From the NCBI RefSeq assembly GCF_027922365.1, contig NZ_BSFN01000001.1, positions 757,671 to 821,670 on the forward strand: DNA of 64,000 nt. The letters are read 5' to 3'. The DNA is from Pseudomonas turukhanskensis (lineage in GTDB: Bacteria > Pseudomonadota > Gammaproteobacteria > Pseudomonadales > Pseudomonadaceae). The position numbers and the translations under genes are program-made. The first letter of the stretch is position 1; each line of letters starts with the position of its first letter. This document shows, one piece after another, positions 57,387 to 64,000 of this stretch. Below the pieces are notes generated by a model. The model was given only the letters and a program-made list of their open reading frames with translations, made no database searches and was not told the DNA's origin.

Positions 57387-58088
57387 TCAAATCTTGTAGT
57401 GCGGCGCGATGAAATCGCTGTCGACGTAAGGCGCCAGATAGTCTTCCAGCCGCTGCCCTTCGCCACACGCAAAGTGCTCATCGGTATCGGTCAGCGTATC
57501 CAGCCGGTCGATACGAAAGTTACGGAAGTCGCCGCGCAGTTCGCACCAGCTGCATAGCGTCCAGGTCTGTCCCCAGAAGAACAGCCCCAACGGCCAGATG
57601 CAGCGCTCGCTGCTCTGGCCTTTTTCGTCTTTGTAGCTCAGTTGCAGTTTGCGCTGCTGGCGGATGGCGAGCCTTAGCTGGCCTAGCCAGTGCACAGGGT
57701 AGAGATTGGATTCCGGAGCGAAGAGGTTGTGGCGGTTGAGCTCGCTGCGCAGATCGCTCGGCAGCACGCCGTGGATTTTTGCCAGCGCCGATTCGGCGGC
57801 ATGTTGCAGTGCCGGGTCGGCCCAGGCTTTGACCATCTTGGCGCCGATCATCAGCGCTTCGATTTCTTCGCGCTCAAACATCAAGGGCGGCAGGTCCATG
57901 GGCTGGCGCAGCACGTAGCCCACGCCCGCTTCACCCTCCAGCGGTACGCCGGAGAGCGACAAATCCTGAATATCACGGTAGATGGTGCGCACCGACACCT
58001 GCAAGCGCTCCGCCAGCCACTGCGCGGTGGTCAGGCGGCGGCTGCGCAGGAACTGCACAATCTGGAACAGGCGGTCGGCGCGTCTCAT
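57387..58088 (-). CDS. YafY-type transcriptional regulator (HTH-WYL)
   Basis: A 233-residue DNA-binding protein with an N-terminal winged HTH (MRRADRLFQIVQFLRSRRLTTAQWLAERLQVSVRTIYRDIQDL) and a C-terminal WYL domain (QQRKLQLSYKDEKGQSSERCIWPLGLFFWGQTWTLCSWCELRGDFRNFRIDRLD), a ligand-sensing module. ATG 58088 is chosen because the upstream extension lies in a repeat and is not family-like; no strong ribosome-binding site is seen. The VOC-family gene lies upstream on the same strand, with a repeat between them; the two may be functionally linked, but this is inference. Confidence 0.9.
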   Translation of the reverse strand: MRRADRLFQIVQFLRSRRLTTAQWLAERLQVSVRTIYRDIQDLSLSGVPLEGEAGVGYVLRQPMDLPPLMFEREEIEALMIGAKMVKAWADPALQHAAESALAKIHGVLPSDLRSELNRHNLFAPESNLYPVHWLGQLRLAIRQQRKLQLSYKDEKGQSSERCIWPLGLFFWGQTWTLCSWCELRGDFRNFRIDRLDTLTDTDEHFACGEGQRLEDYLAPYVDSDFIAPHYKI

Positions 58089-58111
58089 GGTTTTTCGGTG
58101 GGCCTGCGCGG

Positions 58112-58198
58112 CGTAGGGCGGATATCGCCGGGGCGATACCGCCGTTACGGTGTCGGGAGCCAATGGCGGATATCCGCTGCACGGATATTCGCTCTACG
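58112..58198 (-). repeat. GTAGAGCGAATAT repeat family, copy 2
   Basis: Ends CGTAGGGCGGATAT (58112-58125) and ATATTCGCTCTACG (58185-58198) are inverted repeats matching at 12 of 14 positions. Inside are a hairpin ATATCGCC-GG-GGCGATA and the palindrome GCGGATATCCGC (58166-58177). The minus strand reads GTAGAGCGAATATCC, as does copy 1 at 49394. Confidence 0.75.
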
Positions 58199-58207
58199 TG
58201 TGCCGGG

Positions 58208-58573
58208 TCAGGACACGCTGTGAAGCCCCACGCTATTGCCTTCGCTGTCTTTAATCAAGGCAATGAAACCGTGCGGGGCGATCTCGGTGCGCGGCTGCAA
58301 AATAGTGCCACCGGCATTCGGTACGCGGTCGAGGACGGCATCCAGCTGGCCTTCCACGTTCAGGTAAACGCGGGTGCCGCCAGTGCCCGGATGCATGCCG
58401 GGCATGGCGCTGATGCAACCGCCAACGCCGCCGTTTTCTTCGCCCGGGAAAATCCCCATGCGCGACATCGGCCCATCGACAATCGGCAGCTCCATATCCA
58501 GGGCGCGCTGGTAGAAGGTGTGGGCGCGGTCGAAGTTGCTGACATACAGTTCAAACCAGTTCACGGCGTTCAT
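58208..58573 (-). CDS. VOC (glyoxalase/bleomycin-resistance fold) family protein
   Basis: A 121-residue single-domain protein MNAVNWFELYVSNFDRAHTF..YQRALDMELPIVDGPMSRMG..GGCISAMPGMHPGTGGTRVYLNV..IALIKDSEGNSVGLHSVS, the two beta-alpha-beta-beta-beta modules of the vicinal-oxygen-chelate fold. The final DSEGNSVGLHS places a metal-ligand-like acidic or His residue as in small VOC enzymes. The substrate is unknown. ATG 58573 lies nine bases after AAGGA; an ATG at 58582 directly after that AAGGA is also possible. It is upstream of the WYL regulator on the same strand. Confidence 0.88.
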   Translation of the reverse strand: MNAVNWFELYVSNFDRAHTFYQRALDMELPIVDGPMSRMGIFPGEENGGVGGCISAMPGMHPGTGGTRVYLNVEGQLDAVLDRVPNAGGTILQPRTEIAPHGFIALIKDSEGNSVGLHSVS

Positions 58574-58751
58574 GGCATTCATTCCTTGGCGTTGTAGAGA
58601 GTTGAACGCAGCCCGCAAGGTGGATAACCCCGAGCTGCTGAGGGGCACTCTACGAGGAGGCTACTGACAGCCTTCTGTCAGTAGCCTGCAAAGATATTTC
58701 TGCGCCGCGCTGGGCTAAACTGCCGGTCCTTTCGCCGCTGTCGAGTTCACC

Positions 58752-59828
58752 ATGCGCCCGCTAATCGCCACCATCGACCTGGCTGCCCTGCGCCATAACT
58801 ACGCCGTTGCCCACCGTTGCGCCCCGGGCCGGCAAGCCTTCGCCGTGGTCAAGGCCAACGCTTACGGCCATGGCCTGCGTGAGGTGGTGGCCGCGCTCGA
58901 CGATGCCGATGGCTTTGCCGTGTGCTGCCTGGAAGAAGCGCAGGCCGTGCGCGAAGTGAATGCGAGCGGGCGATTGATGCTATTGGAAGGCTGTTTCGAG
59001 GCGGTGGAATACCAGCAGGCCGCGGCGCTGAATCTGGATGTGGCCGTCCACAGCCCGGCGCAGGCGCAGGCGCTTTTGTCAGCAGCGCTGTCGCAACCGT
59101 TGAACATCTGGCTGAAGCTCGACAGCGGCATGCACCGGCTCGGTTTTTCTCCCGCCGCGCTGCGCGAATGGCATGCCCGTCTGGCGGCTACGGCGAATGT
59201 GGCCGAGCTGAACCTGCTCGGCCATTTCGCCTGTGCCGATGAGCGCGGGCATGAGTTGAACGAGCAGCAGGTCGAGCAATTTCTTGGCCTGCTGGACCTG
59301 GAATTCGACCAGCGCTCCCTGGCCAACTCCGCGGCGCTGCTGACCATTCCGGCCGCCCATATGGACTGGCAGCGCCCCGGCATCATGCTCTACGGCGCCA
59401 CGCCATTTGCCGAGCTGAGCGCCAGGGACCTTGGCCTGCGGCCGGTAATGAGCCTGACCGCGAAAGTGATTGCCCTGCGCGAAGTGCCGGCGGGCGAGAG
59501 CGTCGGTTACGGCGCCAGTTGGGTCGCGCAGCGACCGTCGCTAATTGGCACGGTGAGCTGCGGTTACGCCGACGGCTATCCCCGTCACGCGCCGCCAGGC
59601 ACCGAAGTGGTGGTGCGCGGTCAGCGCGTGCCGCTGGCGGGGAGGGTGTCGATGGACATGCTCAGCATCGACCTTACCGACGTGGCCGGTGCGCGCGAGG
59701 GCGATGCCGTGGAGTTGTGGGGCGCGCAATTGCCTGTGGATGAGCTGGCCCAGCGCTGCGGCAGCATTGGTTATGAGTTGTTGACCAAGGTGACGGGGCG
59801 CGTGCCGCGCCGGTACGTCGAATCGTAG
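58752..59828 (+). CDS. alr: Alanine racemase Alr
   Basis: Alr interconverts L- and D-alanine for peptidoglycan, using PLP. The 358-residue fold-type III enzyme has the PLP lysine Lys34 in FAVVKANAYGHGL, the second catalytic Tyr in VGYGASWVA, the phosphate-binding region QRPGIMLYG, and GRVSMDMLSIDLTD near the C terminus. Length equals the biosynthetic Alr. The start MRPLIATIDLAALRHNYAV is the family one. It is divergent from the VOC gene; dnaB lies on the far side of the WYL-VOC pair, as the dnaB-alr neighbourhood of PAO1 has been widened by these two genes. Confidence 0.96.
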   Translation: MRPLIATIDLAALRHNYAVAHRCAPGRQAFAVVKANAYGHGLREVVAALDDADGFAVCCLEEAQAVREVNASGRLMLLEGCFEAVEYQQAAALNLDVAVHSPAQAQALLSAALSQPLNIWLKLDSGMHRLGFSPAALREWHARLAATANVAELNLLGHFACADERGHELNEQQVEQFLGLLDLEFDQRSLANSAALLTIPAAHMDWQRPGIMLYGATPFAELSARDLGLRPVMSLTAKVIALREVPAGESVGYGASWVAQRPSLIGTVSCGYADGYPRHAPPGTEVVVRGQRVPLAGRVSMDMLSIDLTDVAGAREGDAVELWGAQLPVDELAQRCGSIGYELLTKVTGRVPRRYVES

Positions 59829-59832
59829 AGCA

Positions 59833-59903
59833 GTAGGATGGGTGGGGCCGGCCAGGCGAGCCTACGCGAATCGATGGGTTTCGCTGCGCTCTACCCATCC
59901 TGC
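59833..59903. repeat. 71-bp inverted-repeat element after alr
   Basis: GTAGGATGGGT (59833-59843) and ACCCATCCTGC (59893-59903) are inverted repeats with one mismatch; an internal GATGGGTTTCGCTGCGCTCTACCCATC arm adds pairing. It is a small non-coding repeat between convergent alr and nicD. Confidence 0.75.
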
Positions 59904-59921
59904 GAGTTTGCCGTCGGCAAA

Positions 59922-61856
59922 CTAAACCAATCCCGTCGGCACCTGCAAAACGTCGAGAAACAGACACTGCTCCGGGCTCAGCGAGCCATCCTTGCCGCGC
60001 ATGATGCAGCCCGAGCGGCCCTGGCTTTTCGCCTGGTAGAGCGCTTCATCGGCGGCCTTGTACAACCCGGCAAACTGCTTGGCGTGCTGCGGAAACAGCG
60101 CCGCGCCGATGCTGATGGTCACGGCCAGGTTATTCGCCCCGTAGAGCACCGGCCGCGCCAGTTCAGTCAGCAGGCGCACGGCGATTTCCTGCGCGTGCTG
60201 CTCGGCTTCCGGGCCGCTGATCACGATGGCGAACTCATCCCCACCTAACCGCGCCACCATGTCGTTGCTGCGCACATGCTCGCGCAAGCGCTGGCCGATA
60301 GTGCGCAGCATCAGGTCGCCGGCATCGTGGCCGTGGCGGTCGTTGATCGGTTTGAAATGGTCGAGGTCCACCAGCAATAACGCCACCGATTCCTGCCGCC
60401 GGCTGGCGTCGGCCAGGGAGGTTTCCACCCGCTCGATCAGGTAGCGACGGTTGGGCAGGTCGGTAAGCGGGTCGTGAAAAGCGGCATGTTGCAGCGCCTG
60501 CTCGCGCTCACGCAGTTGCTGATTGGCTTCAGCCAGCTGGGTATTGGCCTCGGCCAGCTCGGCGGTGCGCAATTGCACGGCGCGTTTGAGCTCATCGGCG
60601 CTGGCTTGAATCTGCGACAGGCGCGCGGTCTTTTCCCGGTCGGCCTGTTGCAGCGCGATGCTGCGGTCGTGCTTGAGCGTCTGAATGCGGTAGGCCAGGG
60701 CGAAGGAGAACAGAATCGACTCGGCCGCCACCGCCAGCGGGAACACATAGGCGTTCCAGTCTGCCGGTTGAATAACCCCGGTGGTGCGCATCAACAGCAG
60801 GCCAGTGCTGCCCAGAATCAGGCCGTAGCCGCACAGGTACAAAAACGCCGGGAAATACTGCTGCCGCCAGCGTATGAACGCTGAGCCCAGCGCCGCCGGA
60901 ATGCTGGTGAACGACAGCATCGCGATAATCCACGCCGCCGTGCCACGGTCGCCGAAAAAGTCGATGACAATGGCGACGATGTACATCGCGCATGCCAGGT
61001 TCAGTAGGTGATGGGCCCAGCGCACATAGCGACGGGTTTGCATCAACGTCTGGGTGAAGCGCGAAGCGAAAAGTCCCCACAGCGACGGCAGCACGATGCG
61101 GTCCAGCCACACCGGCACCGGGTGGTTCGGCCACAGGTACTGGAAGCCGTGGCCGGTCATGCTGACGATAAACAGCAGGGCGCCGGCGGTGGCCAGCACG
61201 TACCAGAAGTAGGCCGAGTCGCGCAGGCTGAAAAAGATAAAGAGGTTGTACAGCAGCAGGGCAGTGATGATGCCGTAGATCACGCCCAGGCCAATGTTCT
61301 CGGTGGCCGCCAGTTGGCTGAGGTCATCCAGCTGCCACACCTTCAGCGGAAACGAGTTGCCCGCCGGGTCGTAGGTGCGCAGGTAGAAGGTCAGTGGTTC
61401 TTCGCCCAGCTCCGGCAGCTTGAACAGCGTGCGGCGGTAAGGGTGGTCGCGGCCATCGGCGTAATTGACCACTTCGCCGCCCTGACGCTGGGTCCAGCCG
61501 GTGTGCGGGCCGGGCAGGTACAGCTGCATATTCAGCTGCGTCACCGAGCCCACTTCCAGCCACCAGTTTTGCGGGGCGGAGCTGCGGCGTTGCAGAGAAA
61601 CTTTGATCCACCACGGATTGCGGCTCTGGCCGACGCTGGCCTTGCCGTTGGCCGGTATAAAGCGCTGTTGCACGGCCGGGTCGGCCATATCGGCGACATT
61701 CAACTTGGCGCCGACGTCTTCCAGCAACTCGATCTGCCCATTGAGCGACGCGCCGCTGCTGGAGCGCTCCAGCAGCACCGGCGCGGCCGCGAACGATTGG
61801 CTGCAACACGCAGCCAGCAAGGCAAACAGGTACATCCGCAGAATGGTTAGCCGCAC
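59922..61856 (-). CDS. nicD: NicD-type membrane diguanylate cyclase (7TMR-DISM-GGDEF)
   Basis: A 644-residue protein with a signal peptide (MYLFALLAACCSQSFAAA), a periplasmic jelly-roll domain (DISMED2-like, with NPWWIKVSLQRRSSAPQNWWLEVG), seven membrane helices (IGLGVIYGIITALLLYNLFIFF onward), a coiled-coil (ELKRAVQLRTAELAEANTQL), and a GGDEF domain with an intact RLGGDEF motif and RSND inhibitory site. It should make c-di-GMP in response to an outside signal; in P. aeruginosa NicD responds to nutrients in biofilm dispersal. GTG 61856 is the preferred start because AAGGAG lies seven bases upstream; position next to alr and ygiQ matches PAO1 from memory. Confidence 0.88.
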   Translation of the reverse strand: MRLTILRMYLFALLAACCSQSFAAAPVLLERSSSGASLNGQIELLEDVGAKLNVADMADPAVQQRFIPANGKASVGQSRNPWWIKVSLQRRSSAPQNWWLEVGSVTQLNMQLYLPGPHTGWTQRQGGEVVNYADGRDHPYRRTLFKLPELGEEPLTFYLRTYDPAGNSFPLKVWQLDDLSQLAATENIGLGVIYGIITALLLYNLFIFFSLRDSAYFWYVLATAGALLFIVSMTGHGFQYLWPNHPVPVWLDRIVLPSLWGLFASRFTQTLMQTRRYVRWAHHLLNLACAMYIVAIVIDFFGDRGTAAWIIAMLSFTSIPAALGSAFIRWRQQYFPAFLYLCGYGLILGSTGLLLMRTTGVIQPADWNAYVFPLAVAAESILFSFALAYRIQTLKHDRSIALQQADREKTARLSQIQASADELKRAVQLRTAELAEANTQLAEANQQLREREQALQHAAFHDPLTDLPNRRYLIERVETSLADASRRQESVALLLVDLDHFKPINDRHGHDAGDLMLRTIGQRLREHVRSNDMVARLGGDEFAIVISGPEAEQHAQEIAVRLLTELARPVLYGANNLAVTISIGAALFPQHAKQFAGLYKAADEALYQAKSQGRSGCIMRGKDGSLSPEQCLFLDVLQVPTGLV

Positions 61857-61923
61857 CGCAACACTCCTTGTACCCAAGCGCTGCGGCCGGGCGATGAAAA
61901 CTGCGTCGAGTATAGCCATGCCA

Positions 61924-61945
61924 ATGAAGTGTGATCACACATCAT
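61924..61945. promoter_or_regulatory. 22-bp palindrome centred on GTGTGATCACAC, candidate operator
   Basis: ATGAAGTGTGATCACACATCAT pairs with itself at 20 of 22 positions, the inner 12 being perfect. It lies in the divergent region between nicD (68 bp from its start) and ygiQ. The half-sites TGTGA/TCACA abut directly, so the spacing does not fit CRP/Vfr (which needs six bases between). Confidence 0.45.
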
Positions 61946-62063
61946 ATGAGACTTTTCCCGTCATACATCGGGCAGTAGCTGACTGACACAGTCGGATTCT
62001 GTACATTTTTTGTGCTATATTCCGCGCCCGCGATTTTCCATGCAACCGCCATACGGTCACTCC

Positions 62064-64000
62064 ATGCAAGCAGCCAAGCCGTTATTCGATTATCCAAAGT
62101 ACTGGGCCGAGTGTTTCGGGCCTGCACCTTTCCTGCCAATGAGCCGGGAAGAGATGGATCTGCTTGGCTGGGATTCCTGCGACATCATCATCGTGACCGG
62201 TGACGCGTATGTGGATCACCCGTCTTTTGGCATGGCAATCATCGGTCGGCTGCTTGAAGCCCAGGGCTTTCGCGTGGGCATCATTGCCCAGCCGAACTGG
62301 CAGTCCAAAGACGACTTCATGAAGCTCGGCGAGCCGAACCTGTTCTTCGGCGTCGCGGCCGGCAACATGGATTCGATGATCAACCGCTACACCGCCGACA
62401 AGAAAATCCGCTCGGACGACGCCTACACCCCCGGCGGCCTGGCCGGCAAACGCCCCGACCGCGCAAGCCTGGTATACAGCCAGCGCTGCAAGGAAGCCTA
62501 CAAGCACGTACCGATCGTGCTCGGCGGCATCGAAGCCTCGTTGCGCCGCATCGCCCACTACGACTACTGGCAAGACCGCGTGCGCAACTCGATCCTGATC
62601 GACGCCAGCGCCGACATTCTGCTGTACGGCAACGCCGAGCGCGCCATCGTTGAAGTGGCCCAGCGCCTGGCCTTCGGCCACAAGATCGAAGACATCACCG
62701 ACGTGCGCGGCACCGCGTTTATCCGTCGTGATACGCCGCAAGGCTGGTATGAAGTGGACTCCACCCGTATCGACCGCCCGGGCAAGGTCGACAAGATCAT
62801 CAACCCGTACGTGAATACGCAAGACACCCAGGCCTGCGCCATTGAGCAGGAAAAGGGGCCGGTTGAAGATCCGGAGGAAGCCAAGGTCGTGCAGATTCTG
62901 GCCAGCCCGCGCATGACCCGCGACAAAACCGTTATCCGCCTGCCGTCCATGGAAAAGGTGCGTAACGACCCGGTGTTGTACGCCCACGCCAACCGCGTGC
63001 TGCACCTGGAAACCAACCCCGGCAACGCCCGCGCGCTGGTGCAGAAACATGGCGAAGTGGACGTGTGGTTCAACCCGCCACCCATTCCCATGACCACCGA
63101 CGAGATGGACTACGTGTTCGGCATGCCGTATCAGCGCGTTCCGCACCCGGCCTATGGCAAGGAAAAAATTCCTGCCTACGACATGATCCGTTTCTCGGTA
63201 AACATCATGCGTGGCTGCTTTGGCGGTTGCACCTTCTGCTCCATTACCGAGCACGAAGGCCGCATCATCCAGAACCGCTCGGAAGAGTCGATCATTCGCG
63301 AGATCGAAGAAATCCGCGACAAGGTGCCAGGCTTTACCGGGGTGATCTCCGACCTCGGCGGGCCGACTGCCAACATGTACCGCATCGCCTGCAAAAGCCC
63401 GGAAATCGAATCGGCGTGCCGCAAGCCGTCGTGCGTGTTCCCCGGCATCTGCCCGAACCTGAACACCGACCACTCCAGCCTGATTCAGCTGTACCGCAGC
63501 GCCCGCGCACTGCCAGGCGTGAAAAAGATTCTGATCGCCTCGGGTCTGCGCTATGACCTGGCCGTGGAATCGCCCGAGTACGTCAAAGAGCTGGTCACCC
63601 ACCACGTGGGTGGCTACCTGAAAATTGCCCCGGAGCACACCGAAGAAGGCCCGCTGAATCAGATGATGAAGCCGGGCATTGGCTCCTACGACAAGTTCAA
63701 GCGCATGTTCGAGAAGTACTCGAAAGAGGCGGGCAAAGAGCAGTACCTGATCCCGTACTTTATCGCCGCGCACCCGGGCACCACCGACGAAGACATGATG
63801 AACCTGGCTCTTTGGCTCAAAGGCAACGGCTTCCGTGCCGACCAGGTGCAGGCCTTCTACCCCTCGCCGATGGCCACCGCCACCGCCATGTACCACTCGG
63901 GCAAGAACCCGCTGCGCAAGGTCACCTACAAAAGCGACGGCGTGACCATCGTCAAAAGCGAAGAGCAGCGCCGCCTGCACAAAGCCTTCCTGCGCTACCA
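62064..64000 (+). CDS. ygiQ: YgiQ family radical SAM protein (runs off the window)
   Basis: The frame is open from ATG 62064 to the window end, 645 residues without a stop. [52 protein letters not shown] and [23 protein letters not shown] identify the N-terminal domain, and [32 protein letters not shown] contains the CxxxCxxC motif that binds the [4Fe-4S] cluster for S-adenosylmethionine cleavage. [21 protein letters not shown] and [21 protein letters not shown] follow. The reaction catalysed is not known. An in-frame ATG at 62040 is an alternative start. A TATATT at 62016-62021 before a G/C-rich stretch may be its -10 box. Confidence 0.95.
   Translation, partial: MQAAKPLFDYPKYWAECFGPAPFLPMSREEMDLLGWDSCDIIIVTGDAYVDHPSFGMAIIGRLLEAQGFRVGIIAQPNWQSKDDFMKLGEPNLFFGVAAGNMDSMINRYTADKKIRSDDAYTPGGLAGKRPDRASLVYSQRCKEAYKHVPIVLGGIEASLRRIAHYDYWQDRVRNSILIDASADILLYGNAERAIVEVAQRLAFGHKIEDITDVRGTAFIRRDTPQGWYEVDSTRIDRPGKVDKIINPYVNTQDTQACAIEQEKGPVEDPEEAKVVQILASPRMTRDKTVIRLPSMEKVRNDPVLYAHANRVLHLETNPGNARALVQKHGEVDVWFNPPPIPMTTDEMDYVFGMPYQRVPHPAYGKEKIPAYDMIRFSVNIMRGCFGGCTFCSITEHEGRIIQNRSEESIIREIEEIRDKVPGFTGVISDLGGPTANMYRIACKSPEIESACRKPSCVFPGICPNLNTDHSSLIQLYRSARALPGVKKILIASGLRYDLAVESPEYVKELVTHHVGGYLKIAPEHTEEGPLNQMMKPGIGSYDKFKRMFEKYSKEAGKEQYLIPYFIAAHPGTTDEDMMNLALWLKGNGFRADQVQAFYPSPMATATAMYHSGKNPLRKVTYKSDGVTIVKSEEQRRLHKAFLRY

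Noticed and set aside
61931-61940. CRP/Vfr binding site
   Set aside because: TGTGA and TCACA halves abut with no spacer, whereas CRP-type sites need six bases between them.
62082-63980. About 630-codon open frame opposite ygiQ
   Set aside because: Antisense shadow; the plus strand carries the radical SAM motif and the full YgiQ pattern.

Overview
The window is a stretch of Pseudomonas chromosome. Evidence: high G+C throughout, proteins that read as typical Pseudomonas orthologues (FimX-type and NicD-type c-di-GMP proteins, the OmpR/EnvZ pair, TTG-started HflX, MutL with the metal-binding endonuclease motif), and a gene order that matches, from memory, two or three separate blocks of the P. 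aeruginosa PAO1 map. It is not PAO1 itself: blocks are joined differently and a blue-light-type regulator, a HEAT-repeat gene, a decayed two-partner-secretion gene and a chemoreceptor are inserted. No prophage, integrase, complete insertion sequence or CRISPR array was seen.

Layout. 1-2.1 kb: partial GspE/PilB-type ATPase and a CYTH-CHAD protein. 2.3-7 kb: argE, argA, a small Rmf/CrpP-like protein and gshA. 7.1-12.2 kb: a hotdog thioesterase with tex, then ompR-envZ, whose two genes are separated by a REP-pair hairpin. 12.3-18.7 kb is the accessory part: a MASE1-LOV-PAS-PAS-PAS-GGDEF-EAL protein with an intact flavin-cysteine motif, a HEAT-repeat protein, a broken TpsB (ShlB/FhaC-type) gene and a SapC-family gene. 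18.7-21.8 kb: gpmI divergent from yibN-like rhodanese, grxC and secB. 21.8-29.3 kb (minus strand): fimX, a PilZ-like hypothetical, psd, rhdA and an HDOD protein. 29.4-33.1 kb: motAB behind a sigma-28-like promoter, rsgA, orn.

33.2-47.3 kb is the long conserved housekeeping superoperon queG / nnr-tsaE-amiB-mutL-miaA-hfq-hflX-hflK-hflC, then a DUF2065 gene, hisZ and purA. A chemoreceptor gene follows, then two tandem identical tRNA-Leu(CAG) genes, each with its own promoter, trailer hairpin and terminator. 50.1-57.2 kb: rnr-rlmB, rpsF-rpsR-DUF2232-rplI, dnaB. 57.2-64 kb: a WYL regulator, a VOC protein, alr, a NicD-type diguanylate cyclase and a partial ygiQ.

Themes. Cyclic-di-GMP signalling is prominent: one LOV-type dual enzyme with intact motifs, one degenerate FimX-type receptor, one membrane diguanylate cyclase, and a PilZ-like protein next to fimX. 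Intergenic DNA is unusually rich in structured repeats: G/C hairpin arrays with an 87-bp period, REP-type hairpins, two ~140-bp elements of one family that keep their fold while changing sequence (20288-20426 and 57235-57377), and a second family in two copies (49394 and 58112). These repeats and the LOV regulator are the parts most worth a second look.
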